A DNA stretch of 64,000 nt from Nitzschia sp. DOCU1. Taxonomy: Eukaryota; Bacillariophyta; Bacillariophyceae; Bacillariales; Bacillariaceae. The stretch is from the NCBI GenBank assembly GCA_951394045.1, contig OX595985.1:1736001-1800000 (forward strand), written 5' to 3'. The notes under the pieces are model-generated. The model searched no databases, was not told the origin of the DNA, and saw only the letters and a program-made list of their open reading frames with translations. The translations under genes and the position numbers were made by a program. Positions 55,316-64,000 of the stretch are shown here, one piece after another (the stretch's first letter is position 1; each line of letters starts with the position of its first letter).

Positions 55316-56242
55316 CTAGCCCACATGCTCTATACTAGCCCGATTGCTATTGTCGTTGTGGTTGTGCAAAGAGGCCGTAGCTCCTTTCTTGTTTTGTTTG
55401 GCTTGTAGCTTCTTCTTTTTTTCTCTCGAGGCTTCTTCTACCATGACTTTGCGTGTCATGGCGAGTCCGCGTACCAAAATTTTCTTCAAGCGCTTGGTTT
55501 TGGCCATGTCACACAATTCTTCAAAACATCCCTTGTATAAATGATACGCCTTGAAACCCAAGACTTCTTCCACTTGTTCTTCCTTGGCTGCCAAATCTTG
55601 ATCCATGCCGGCCCTAAAATTATCCAAATTCATGGTCGCTTCGGGTTCTTCATCATCTGAATCCTCTTCACCTGTCGTCTTGGGGCCAGCTCGAGTAGTA
55701 GTAGTAGCAGTAGCACCCACACCTGCGACGTTGTCGTCGTCGTCTTCATTTGTTCTCGACGTGCCTAGTGGGTGGCCATAATCTTTACAAAATTTGCGGC
55801 CCCACGAATCGGATCCTTTGAATTTTTGGAGCGCCTCAACTTCCTCGTCCGTCAAAGCAAGTTGATGTTGCCGATTCAACAAGTCTTGCGCGATCAATTT
55901 CGCTTTCAAGCCCACCAACTCGCCGGTAATTTGGAGTCGAGAACTTTCTTCCAATTGCAAATTCCACTCGAGGAACTGCAACGTTTGATCCTTGACTTTT
56001 TGCAAAGGATCCACAGCGTAATTGCGCTTTTTGCCTTGACGCACTCCAGATTCTCCAATTTCCAAAATCTTGTCTTTGGTGCGTAACCACCGATTAAAGG
56101 TACGCTTCTGAAGTCCTGGGTTTTCGGCTAGCAGTTGTTGTTTGGTGGGACCATTGGGTTGCAGAAATTGCGACACCAAGCGATACCGCGTCTGGTTGTC
56201 AAATTCGGAACGCACTCGAGGCTTTTTCGTAATAGGAGACAT
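55316..56242 (-). CDS. CENP-B/Tc5 transposase-like DNA-binding protein without DDE domain
   Basis: A 308-residue, single-exon, probably nuclear protein. An N-terminal helix-turn-helix of Psq/CENP-B type lies at about residues 12-62 (NQTRYRLVSQFL, then KRTFNRWLRTKDKILEIG). A second CENP-B/Tc5-like helix-turn-helix is at about 84-157 (TGELVGLKAKLIAQDLLNRQ, then FKGSDSWGRKFCKDYG). This order is that of pogo/Tigger-type transposases and centromere protein CENP-B. The rest is an acidic linker and a basic C-terminus (REKKKKLQAKQNKKGA); no catalytic DDE domain exists and the gene is intact. It may be a domesticated DNA-binding domain or a diatom transcription factor. A run of 14 G (56263-56276) lies just upstream of the start. 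Confidence 0.75.
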   Translation of the reverse strand: MSPITKKPRVRSEFDNQTRYRLVSQFLQPNGPTKQQLLAENPGLQKRTFNRWLRTKDKILEIGESGVRQGKKRNYAVDPLQKVKDQTLQFLEWNLQLEESSRLQITGELVGLKAKLIAQDLLNRQHQLALTDEEVEALQKFKGSDSWGRKFCKDYGHPLGTSRTNEDDDDNVAGVGATATTTTRAGPKTTGEEDSDDEEPEATMNLDNFRAGMDQDLAAKEEQVEEVLGFKAYHLYKGCFEELCDMAKTKRLKKILVRGLAMTRKVMVEEASREKKKKLQAKQNKKGATASLHNHNDNSNRASIEHVG

Positions 56243-56593
56243 GGCAAATATGGGAGTGGCGAGGGGGGGGGGGGGGCGATGAATGAGGTTGATAATGTGA
56301 TCTTTGATGAGAGCAAATGAGACACAACAAAAGACCGTGCTTGTTCGGCGTGCTGGTGTGGGTCATCGATCGTCGCTGGAGCGCGCGCCTGTCGAGCCTG
56401 CCACTTTGATTTAGAAGACGCGGCGCGCCGCCAGCAATTGACCCAGTGACGTCACCTTGGACTCCCTCGAATTCTCCAACGGTCAGTCAACGGATGGAAA
56501 GCCTGCAAAATAGGGCTATTTTTTTAACAGCACAAGGCGATTCTCGTTCCGCATAATCCACTTTTTTGGAATGAATGCCGACCATCATTCAAT
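56243..56593. other. Intergenic, 351 bp, divergent promoter with G14 run
   Basis: Shared by the CENP-B-like gene and the SGNH gene. It holds an uninterrupted run of 14 G at 56263-56276 (C in the minus-strand transcript) and GC-rich GGCGCGCC near 56423. Confidence 0.6.
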
Positions 56594-58438
56594 ATGGGAG
56601 ATCAGCGGATCCTCCATGATGTTCTGTGTTGCGCTCATCATTCCCAAGGGAAAAGTTTACGACCGATGAATCATCGTCGGTCAAGAAGAGTCCTTCGGAC
56701 TTTCATTGTGGCGGTGGTTTTCACGGTGGTTTCGATTGTTCGATTTTCCTTGGAACAAGAAGTGGAATACTACAACCAAATACAACAACGACGCACGTTG
56801 ACGACGAATCACAAGGATGGCACCGTGTCCACTGCCGCAACACATACCATGCTGATATCGAATAATGCGACCATTCTCATTCCACAAGCGTCGCCTCTAG
56901 AAGTATCAGCAGTACTACCTGTTACAGAGGCTACGCCAGTCACTTTCAGCCAACAAGAACCAACACCAGTCGAGCAGAGCAGATGGAATGGGGCGCAATT
57001 CTTGGAGTTTATGACGCAAGATGGTGGGGCCTTTCAAAATATGAATGTGATTCAAAACCTTCCTTCACCTCGAGACCAAGCCATTACACTATATAGTCGT
57101 AAAGCATGGCAGTTACTGCGAGACAAACTGGAACATTCTGCTACTCCAATCATTTGTTCCATGGGTGGATCAGCAACCTCGGGAGGTTATTTACCCCGCA
57201 AAAAGTTTGACACACACAAGTGGGATCATGCACTTGTGAATATGCTCCAGCATACCTTTTCCAACTTGAAAATTCAACTCGAAAATCGAGGACACGGGGG
57301 TCGCACGACCTTTCATTCCGCCTATTTGCTGCCGTCGTTTCTTCCTGCTACTGCGGATTTGCTCATTTGGGAATTTGCATTGAATGATGGTAATTTTGAC
57401 TGTGAGGCGGCCAACAATGCATTGATTCTGTTTTTGAATCACCTGGATCAAATGCAAAACAAGCCTCTGGTTGTTTTAGCCTATTTTTGGAGCAAGGGAG
57501 CCTTTTCAGACGAGCGCATTCCACAGTGGAATGACAACCACATTCCCAACAAGGTGTTTGATTGTCATGCACACTTGGCAGCTTCCTACGAATTTGTGGT
57601 GGGTAGCGTCAATCTGGCAGCCTATTTCAGACATTTAGACAACTGGGATCCTTGGTTGCTTCGACACCATTTTGTCGCAAACGATGGGACCCATCCCAAC
57701 GCCAGGGGGCAATGGATGATGGGGTATTTATTGTGGGATTTGATACAAGATGAGAACCGACCCGAGGTCAATGTTCCTGTCGTCAACTCTCGTCCAAACC
57801 TCCATACCCCTTGTTCTTCTTTGGATGAATCGCTGACGACGAATCAAAAGCGGCTATTAGAAATCATGCGTAACCTCCCTCCAAAGGCGTCTTGGTCGTC
57901 CGAGCTTCCCATCAACGACGACAAGCAACAACGAGCCGACATGCAACTGAACGGACTACACTATTACCACCATCGTGGCAGCGATAGGGACTACCGTTTC
58001 GATAAGAACTTTACAGTGATCGATAATGGAAAGAACGATCCAGATCGTATGGATCGTAAATATTCCTATTTGGTGCCATGTTGCATCCAGGGAGAGGGAC
58101 TTGGCTTTAACATAAGTCGTATGACTACTCCACCGAACAAGATCTCAGTGCTTCAAATCACCCATCCGGGTCTCAGTAACGAGCTGCTACAGGAACACTT
58201 GCATGTGGAGTTTTGGGGGAATGGATCATCATCTGCCGTTTCCGGCGTAAATGCAGATGCCGAGTGGACCTGGCTGCCGGGCGACTGCAAACTAGAAACA
58301 TGGTCCTCTTTGATGCTTCCAGAGAATGACACCTTTGTGGATTTTTCTAGAATCCATTTCTGCAACAAGCAGCCCGATTGCATGCTTCTTGCGCCTGGTG
58401 ATGGTGGTGCCTCACTTATGCATCTGGTCGTATATTGA
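56594..58438 (+). CDS. SGNH/GDSL-type hydrolase, type II membrane protein
   Basis: A 614-residue protein in one exon. After a basic N-terminus (HRRSRRVLR) comes a signal anchor at about residues 36-52, then a Thr/Ser-rich stem and an SGNH domain from about 180. The catalytic blocks are visible: ICSMGGSATSGGY with the likely nucleophile Ser193, RGHGGRTTF (block II Gly), IWEFALNDGN (Asn264, block III) and NDGTHPNARG (Asp364, His367). A second, C-terminal beta-rich region of about 200 residues follows. SGNH enzymes are esterases, lipases or glycan O-acetyl esterases/transferases; a lumenal role on glycans would fit the topology but is inference. N-terminal ATG choice is the first in frame. Confidence 0.8.
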   Translation: MGDQRILHDVLCCAHHSQGKSLRPMNHRRSRRVLRTFIVAVVFTVVSIVRFSLEQEVEYYNQIQQRRTLTTNHKDGTVSTAATHTMLISNNATILIPQASPLEVSAVLPVTEATPVTFSQQEPTPVEQSRWNGAQFLEFMTQDGGAFQNMNVIQNLPSPRDQAITLYSRKAWQLLRDKLEHSATPIICSMGGSATSGGYLPRKKFDTHKWDHALVNMLQHTFSNLKIQLENRGHGGRTTFHSAYLLPSFLPATADLLIWEFALNDGNFDCEAANNALILFLNHLDQMQNKPLVVLAYFWSKGAFSDERIPQWNDNHIPNKVFDCHAHLAASYEFVVGSVNLAAYFRHLDNWDPWLLRHHFVANDGTHPNARGQWMMGYLLWDLIQDENRPEVNVPVVNSRPNLHTPCSSLDESLTTNQKRLLEIMRNLPPKASWSSELPINDDKQQRADMQLNGLHYYHHRGSDRDYRFDKNFTVIDNGKNDPDRMDRKYSYLVPCCIQGEGLGFNISRMTTPPNKISVLQITHPGLSNELLQEHLHVEFWGNGSSSAVSGVNADAEWTWLPGDCKLETWSSLMLPENDTFVDFSRIHFCNKQPDCMLLAPGDGGASLMHLVVY

Positions 58439-58750
58439 TGGGAAGAAGATTGCGTGGCGAACATTTGCCGAGACGTGATGGTTGGGACACAGCTCGAAGA
58501 TCCGCTGGACTATTATTAGATTGATTCCAAGCTAATTCACCACGTCAATATGTTGCTTCATTATTGGAGCCAGGTACCTTCAGGTGCCGCACCGACCTTC
58601 AATCTAGTTGTACAAAGAACTACCAAACGCAATTCAGTTTACGAGTAAATCTAAATTTAATTCTGAAAACAGACAAATTGTTCCCCAAGAATTGCGTCGA
58701 CCAAACACACATAGCTTCCATGCAAAAGTACAAAAGTACTCTCCCTCGTT
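58439..58750. other. Intergenic, 312 bp, convergent 3' region
   Basis: Between the SGNH gene and the Ser/Asp-rich orphan. Nothing recognisable. Confidence 0.6.
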
Positions 58751-60088
58751 TTAAAATGTTAACTTCATTTTTTGGCATCGCTTGGAAAGAACATCGGCGT
58801 TTGTAGTTGCCGGAGCGCTCACCACGGATCTGTGTTCGGCATCACCCCGTCGTGACGATGAGGTTCGAGAATCTTTGCGCATAAATGTGTCTAGTATGCC
58901 TCCAGCATGATGATCATCATAGTCGTCACCACCTTGTTGTTGTTTGCTGCTAGAGGATGACGACTTGGTAGTCGACGAACGACGTGATGGTCGTTGCTGC
59001 TGACGGGAAGACCTTAAATCATCCCCAGCTTCCGATGATGTACTTCGTCGGCTTCCTTCTTTTCTACTAGAAGAAGATCGTTTGGGAGCGGCCGAGAAGG
59101 AGGCCGACGACGACGACGAAGTTCGACGTTTGGAAGGCGACGTCTCCAATTCGCTCGTAAACTTTTGACGCAAACTCATGCCATTGCTGGAACTGCTACC
59201 GCCACCACCAGGCGAAGTCAACAAGGACCGCTCCCCTCGTGAGCTACGCCTCGAACCACCAATATCCTCACCACCCCGACTGCTGGAACCAAATTCCCTT
59301 TTGATGAGGCTCATCAGCTCCGCAACCCGATCTTGGTCTGGATCTCCCAGGGTGTAATTTGTAGATTTCGACCTCGATGGCGGAAGAGGACGTGAGCGGG
59401 ATCGTGTACTGTGACCCTTTTCGTCGCCGTCTTCTGTAGATTTTTTCTTGTTTGTCAACGTTGACGACAACTCTGGAACGAGCATGAGATCGACATCGTC
59501 GCTGGATTTGGAACGATGAGGTGCTCCTCGAGAGTCTGGAGGACGACGACGCTTACTGTCGTCATCTTTGCTGCCGGATCGCGAACTATGCTTCTTGCTA
59601 CTGCTGCCGCCACCGCCACTACTGCTAGCGCTCTTTCTGGACGAAGACGACTCTTTCTTCTTTTCGCCGCTGCCCTTTTTGCCAGACGAGAAACCCCCAA
59701 AATCATCCTTCTCCGTTGCAATACTCGGTTTTTCTGCAAATGGATCGTCGTCGTCATCATCATCATCCCATAGATCAACGTCTGTCAGCGACATTCCAAA
59801 CACATCCGCATCACCATCATCAAAAGCATTTCCCTTGGGAGGACTCTTGATGGGAGAGTCATTGAGAAGAAGATCGTCGTCCGATTCTTCTTCATCCGAT
59901 TCGTCTTCGTACTCGTCAGGTCCCAACCCCAAAGGAAGCATTTGTGCCGTTTCCACTTCATTGTAGAGCTCTTCTTCCAAGCTTTCGTCAAGTTGATGTC
60001 TGTTATTGTCCGCAAACAAGTCTTCGACTTCTTCTTCTTCCTGGTCCGACGCAAACGGATCAAAGGGATCCATCACAACAGCTGTCAT
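58751..60088 (-). CDS. Ser/Asp-rich low-complexity protein with DPF motifs
   Basis: I do not recognise a domain. The 445-residue, single-exon protein is almost wholly disordered. The N-terminal 130 residues are acidic and carry MDPFDPFA near residue 6, an uninterrupted run of eight Asp and then DDPFAEK. The middle and C-terminus are Ser/Arg-rich (RSSRGERSLLTSPGG, SRRSSTTKSSSSSSKQQQGG) with many possible phosphosites. The more ordered patches are GDPDQDRVAELMSLIKREFG and MSLRQKFTSELETSPSKRR. DPF motifs bind the appendage of clathrin adaptor AP-2 in other eukaryotes, so an endocytic role is possible but weakly supported. It lies convergent with the SGNH gene. Confidence 0.65.
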   Translation of the reverse strand: MTAVVMDPFDPFASDQEEEEVEDLFADNNRHQLDESLEEELYNEVETAQMLPLGLGPDEYEDESDEEESDDDLLLNDSPIKSPPKGNAFDDGDADVFGMSLTDVDLWDDDDDDDDPFAEKPSIATEKDDFGGFSSGKKGSGEKKKESSSSRKSASSSGGGGSSSKKHSSRSGSKDDDSKRRRPPDSRGAPHRSKSSDDVDLMLVPELSSTLTNKKKSTEDGDEKGHSTRSRSRPLPPSRSKSTNYTLGDPDQDRVAELMSLIKREFGSSSRGGEDIGGSRRSSRGERSLLTSPGGGGSSSSNGMSLRQKFTSELETSPSKRRTSSSSSASFSAAPKRSSSSRKEGSRRSTSSEAGDDLRSSRQQQRPSRRSSTTKSSSSSSKQQQGGDDYDDHHAGGILDTFMRKDSRTSSSRRGDAEHRSVVSAPATTNADVLSKRCQKMKLTF

Positions 60089-60831
60089 GTTCTGACAAAG
60101 CTACCGAGCCCTCGTTTCAATTTTGTCGTTTTTGGCTCTCTGCCTGATACGACTTTGACTTGTCTATTATAATCGAGCTGGTTGTTCAATAATAATAGTC
60201 CCATCCCGCTTCGCTCCAGCTTTTGATATGATGATGAGGGGCGGTATGGCTTCCATCTTGCCGCGCTTCTGTTATCGTCCGTTGGCTCATCTGCTTGGAC
60301 CATTCTCGCCAAAGAACGTGCCAATGTTGCGGATGGGAAAATGTCCAATCTACAAACTTTGTACAATCAATTGAAACCAACTTCTGATAGAGGCGGTGAT
60401 GGCTTCGGTGGGGACAGATTCGGCGTTAAATAAATTTCATTCATTGATCATAGCCCCCAAGATAGGAGGCAATAATCTGAGTTTTTGAAGCATTCCAACT
60501 ACAATCATGCCATTTTCGACACGTTCGACCCGAAGACTCATGACTTCCTATCATACTTCCGCCTCTTCTGCTTGGAACTGATCACGGGACAATGCTGAAA
60601 CATGATACTATCGTACCACCTTTATACACTAAAGGGTCTCTAGAGCTACTACAGGAGATAGGAGTTGATAGTAGTAGCAGTACTAGGATTGAAAGCAGTG
60701 ACGGTTTCTGGGGACCCAAGGCGGAGAAGGATGATGCCTACGTTAATCGCTTTGGCAAAAGCATAGTTGTACTTTTCGGTCGCTAGGACAAAGCCAAACG
60801 AATCTAGAGGACGAGTAGCGTTTTGATGCTA
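60089..60831. other. Intergenic, 743 bp
   Basis: Upstream of the Ser/Asp-rich orphan and downstream of the second GT17 gene, both minus strand. Only short frames; nothing recognisable. Confidence 0.5.
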
Positions 60832-62403
60832 CTAGGATTTGTTGGTTATCTGCTCATCTTGTGTTAGTTCTTGTTGAAATTCCAAATGCCGCAACTCGAT
60901 ATATTGGGGAACCCTTTGAAATGCCACTGGCGTTGCAAACGCAAGTTGTTCCCAATCTTCAGGCATAGCTTGTCGCCATTTACTTCCAGATACGTTGCGT
61001 CCCGATAGACAATCCACCATGAATCCTACATCATTGGGTTGAATTTCCTCCAAGGGAATCTCGAGAGCGCCACGTTTGGGATGACCATAGGTAGCATATT
61101 TGCGTCGTAACACTTGCAGGGAATCAAAAAAGTTGTGAAAATGATAGCCCGTAGGAATCAAACGGTGAACTTTTTTTGTTTCATTGTTTTTCACAACCAT
61201 CATGCCCGTGGCACGTCGACGACAACCCATCATTCGAAAATCGGTAGCATCCCACAGGGGCCCCAATGGAACGTTGACTTTAATAGTTTGGTTCCTGCTG
61301 TCCCACGATTCAATTTCCATTCTAGTAATGTCATGGTCTTTCCAGTCTTCGATGCGTTGATTGGCCGTTGCCTGTTGAGCTCGTGTGGCATTCCGTCGTC
61401 CAATGCTGCCAATCCCTTGAATACAAGCACCAATGATAAAATCAGGATGAAACCATCGTCGTGGTATTTGAAGACATTGCGGGGATCCCTCAAAGACCAC
61501 AGAAGAAGCCGCAACATTGGGCTGAATACAATCATGTGGTCGATTTGGTACTAGCGAATGTCTTCCACTCAATTCCTTGGTTGTACCATTTGTCGTCATT
61601 GTCCAAACGGGTTGTTCTCTGGAAGGAACAAATTCGGGTACATGACAGGTCGAAAGAGCCAGCAAAAAATCTCTAGAGGCGACTTCATCAACGTCTGACA
61701 GGAATCCAATATCATGTGGCGTCATTCCATTTTGTTTCCATCTCTCCAAGATGAGTTGACGTTGATCATTTTCTCTCCACAAGTGTCGACGTTGATAAAA
61801 TGTTGTATCGTCATTGAAGAAATAGTCGACATGCACTTTGGTTTGGTGGCCCCACAAGAGTTGACTCTCCAACAGTTGTTTGCGCAGGGCGGAAAATCGC
61901 AGTGGACGAGGAATCATGGATTGAGTCAGGTTACTTTCCACAAACACTGCCGTGTGTAGTAGGTCACGATACTCCATGGCCGCCATGGCGAGAACATGCC
62001 AGGAATCATCGGCAATCAGACTGCCCCAAAAGATTCTTCGTCTCAGCAAAGGTTGCGAAAGACGGAATCCGTAGCGTTGACATCGAGCCTGCAGCACACC
62101 TTCCTCCTCGTCGTCGTTTTCGATTGTGCTGTTGGAAGAGACGGCCGCTTCAAGGAGCAATTTCAGAGATTCCGTCAGGTTGTCCGTTTGTTGGACGTTT
62201 CGCATGAAATCATGAGCGGATAATGATGATAGAGGGGCACTTGCTATTGTATGCAAGACAGTGGGATGATCTACCAGTGATGCTTCCAGCCAATCCATGT
62301 CCGTAAGCTGATGTTCAAGGGCGATCCAGCTGGACCACTGCAAAAGAAATGACGGAATCACAAGAAAGGACAACCACGAAAGACGTGGTTTCAAACAAGT
62401 CAT
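60832..62403 (-). CDS. GT17-family glycosyltransferase, paralogue of the 31-kb gene
   Basis: A 523-residue type II membrane protein in one exon with a signal anchor at about residues 8-28. It shares with the plus-strand gene at 31080 the same ordered blocks: RRIFWGSLIADDSWHVLAMA, FVESNLTQS, LLWGHQTKVHVDYFFNDDT, RENDQRQLILERWKQNGM, DIGFLSDVDE (metal motif at 236-240) and EIQPNDVGFMVDCLSGR. It has one internal addition of about 40 residues between the SDVDE block and the CIQ block, where the 31-kb gene is shorter. Substrate is unknown; the GT17 family adds bisecting GlcNAc in animals. Probably Golgi. Confidence 0.88.
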   Translation of the reverse strand: MTCLKPRLSWLSFLVIPSFLLQWSSWIALEHQLTDMDWLEASLVDHPTVLHTIASAPLSSLSAHDFMRNVQQTDNLTESLKLLLEAAVSSNSTIENDDEEEGVLQARCQRYGFRLSQPLLRRRIFWGSLIADDSWHVLAMAAMEYRDLLHTAVFVESNLTQSMIPRPLRFSALRKQLLESQLLWGHQTKVHVDYFFNDDTTFYQRRHLWRENDQRQLILERWKQNGMTPHDIGFLSDVDEVASRDFLLALSTCHVPEFVPSREQPVWTMTTNGTTKELSGRHSLVPNRPHDCIQPNVAASSVVFEGSPQCLQIPRRWFHPDFIIGACIQGIGSIGRRNATRAQQATANQRIEDWKDHDITRMEIESWDSRNQTIKVNVPLGPLWDATDFRMMGCRRRATGMMVVKNNETKKVHRLIPTGYHFHNFFDSLQVLRRKYATYGHPKRGALEIPLEEIQPNDVGFMVDCLSGRNVSGSKWRQAMPEDWEQLAFATPVAFQRVPQYIELRHLEFQQELTQDEQITNKS

Positions 62404-62751
62404 TTTTTCTTTGAATGATCACGAATACTGCTTCTATAAGATGGTACGAGGGAGGGAGTAATTACATTCACACAAGCAGGTATCTTTGGCTTCATAGATG
62501 GCAGTAGCATTGTCGTAGTGTTCGAAAGCAAACGACGATTGCGATTTCATGCAACGGTCGTTTGATTCCTCATCGATTAATGCGACCCAATCTTAGTTGC
62601 GTCCGAGAGTGTCCGGCACTCACTATCCACGTGCGCGAAGTAATGCAAGCGATCAAAGAAATCAATCATCCGTGCTTTTAGATTCTGCTGCTACTACATT
62701 ACCGCTAGTGGGGTTTGAAAATTCCAAGACAGGCGGACGGATTCATTCGTT
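62404..62751. other. Intergenic, 348 bp
   Basis: Upstream of the second GT17 gene. No gene or repeat seen. Confidence 0.5.
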
Positions 62752-63972
62752 CTACAATTCTTCTTTCACATCCCTTGTTTTTACAATCTCGGTGATATTT
62801 TCCAGGCTTTGGCGGTACGAGTCCAGGTCGATCTTCTTTTGAATCCTCTCCTCGTTTGTGCTGGAATCTCCAGTCTTGCTGGTTGGACCATTCATTTGCT
62901 GAGATCCTTTGCGTTGGGCGTCTGTGTTCATCATCATTGGGGGAATACCAGAATGGTCAGCCGAAAATGGATCGCCCATACTTTGTAAGTAGGGATTCAC
63001 GCCTTCACCGTACAGTTTGCGATACAAGTCCAAGGCTTGCCATTGCGTCGTCTTGCTCTCTTGAAATTGATAGTTCCTATAATAGGCCATGGCCAAGTTG
63101 ATACATAAATCGGCCATGGCCGGGGACTCCTTGTCTTGAGCGGAGAGAGAATACTTGGCGACCGCCTGTTCCAAAAAATTAATGGCACGTTCCGCGTCGT
63201 TGGCATCGCCTCTGGACAAGTACATTGTTCCCAAAGATGCCAACAGGTCTCCTTCATAGCCATCGTCTTTTGCATAATAATACTCCCCATATTCATCGTC
63301 GGGACTATCAAGTCCATGTTGATGATGACGACCAGTAGTAGTACCACCACTGCTTGTCCCCAAGCGATACTCTCGCAAAGCTTCCAATGTTTCTTCAATA
63401 GCCTGATCCCAGTCCGCCATTCCTCCCATACCACCGTAATTGTCATTGTCGTCTTCGTCATCACCTGGTATATGGGCCATTTGCATGACGGGAGCCACTT
63501 CGATATTGTGCAATTCATGAAAATCCATGGCTTCTTGATAGGCTTGCTTGGCACAAGGGTAGTCTCCCAATTGCACACATGTATCCGATAAAGACAAGAG
63601 GACATCGGCAATGGCTGTTTTGGTATGGGGGGCATCGTACGTAGTTTGTTTGGGGAGCAAAATGTCGCGTTGAAGTGCTAACGTTTTTTCGTACCAATGT
63701 TTGGCTTGTGGTAGATTGCTTTGCAACGCAAACGCCAAAGCAAGTTGTTGGAGCGCTTGTGCGTAGCCGATTTCTAGTTCGCGACGGTCCCAGTCGGACA
63801 TGATGTTACTGCTACTAGATCCCAGTAACAAATGCTTGTCGTAATACTGAATCGCCAGCTCCAAGGATTCCTGTGCTTGGCGAACATGGCTACTCGTCGA
63901 GCCATCTCCGCCTCCTCGACCTGTCAGAAATGCCCACTGAGGGTTCATTTCTTCGGGATCCATGGTCGCCAT
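62752..63972 (-). CDS. TPR-repeat protein
   Basis: A 406-residue helical-repeat protein. Recognisable TPR-like units are LEIGYAQALQQLALAFALQS with LPQAKHWYEKTLALQ, VLLSLSDTCVQLGDYPCAKQ with AYQEAMDFHEL, LLASLGTMYLSRGDANDAER with AINFLEQAVAKY, and ADLCINLAMAYYRNYQFQES. They are interrupted by an acidic, Gly-rich loop (DDEDDNDNYGGMGGMADWDQ). The spacing is like kinesin-light-chain-type TPRs. TPR domains are protein-binding scaffolds; the partner is unknown. The ATG at 63972 is followed by a second at 63963; the frame stays open upstream to the window edge, so an upstream exon or start beyond 64000 cannot be excluded. Confidence 0.7.
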   Translation of the reverse strand: MATMDPEEMNPQWAFLTGRGGGDGSTSSHVRQAQESLELAIQYYDKHLLLGSSSSNIMSDWDRRELEIGYAQALQQLALAFALQSNLPQAKHWYEKTLALQRDILLPKQTTYDAPHTKTAIADVLLSLSDTCVQLGDYPCAKQAYQEAMDFHELHNIEVAPVMQMAHIPGDDEDDNDNYGGMGGMADWDQAIEETLEALREYRLGTSSGGTTTGRHHQHGLDSPDDEYGEYYYAKDDGYEGDLLASLGTMYLSRGDANDAERAINFLEQAVAKYSLSAQDKESPAMADLCINLAMAYYRNYQFQESKTTQWQALDLYRKLYGEGVNPYLQSMGDPFSADHSGIPPMMMNTDAQRKGSQQMNGPTSKTGDSSTNEERIQKKIDLDSYRQSLENITEIVKTRDVKEEL

Positions 63973-64000
63973 GAGTGCTATACCAAACTTGGTACAGGCT

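Overview
This window looks like nuclear DNA of a photosynthetic stramenopile, most likely a pennate diatom. The evidence is a fucoxanthin-chlorophyll type antenna protein, and several proteins whose signal peptide ends in an ASAFAP-like motif (AFAP, ALAFQP, SGFVVP, SAFVP, SFAFTTP), which is the entry signal for a red-algal-derived complex plastid. Genes are close together, lie on both strands, and carry few, short GT-AG introns (mostly 68-158 bp, several of exactly 74 bp). The species cannot be fixed from the sequence alone.

Layout, left to right. 0-3 kb: a BCS1-like AAA-ATPase cut by the window edge and an exostosin-like glycosyltransferase. 3.8-11.2 kb: a large STAND-type ATPase, a VIT/von Willebrand A surface protein and Vta1/LIP5. 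12-16 kb: an antenna protein, a plastid membrane orphan and an acidic orphan. 17.8-23.1 kb: exportin-2 (CSE1), a small orphan and an RraA-like protein. 23.3-24.2 kb: an 897-bp non-autonomous transposon with TA target duplication. 24.4-32.8 kb: V-ATPase subunit a, the splicing factor PRP17, the rRNA methyltransferase RRP8 and a GT17 glycosyltransferase. 32.8-38.5 kb: a gene-poor, repeat-rich stretch with a broken ABC1/UbiB-like kinase gene, a hypothetical gene and two related 11-bp tandem arrays. 38.5-46.2 kb: a heat shock factor, then a run of probably plastid-directed genes (alpha/beta hydrolase, PlsC acyltransferase, GUN4, ATP/ADP-type nucleotide transporter). 47-64 kb: coronin, a ThrE-like membrane protein, a large cell-surface protein with duplicated discoidin-like domains, a CENP-B-like DNA-binding protein, an SGNH hydrolase, a Ser/Asp-rich orphan, a second GT17 enzyme and a TPR protein.

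Most genes are single housekeeping genes rather than a pathway. The themes that recur are plastid function (antenna, GUN4, PlsC, nucleotide transporter, hydrolase, orphan at 13.2 kb), secretory-pathway glycosylation and cell surface (three glycosyltransferases, VIT/vWA protein, discoidin-like protein, SGNH protein), and nuclear RNA processing and transport (PRP17, RRP8, CSE1). I see no convincing new multi-gene system. The most unusual signals are the intron-bearing domain duplication at 53.6-54.8 kb, the TA-flanked element at 23.3 kb, the paired 11-bp arrays around a decayed kinase gene, and a transposase-like DNA-binding protein lacking a catalytic domain.
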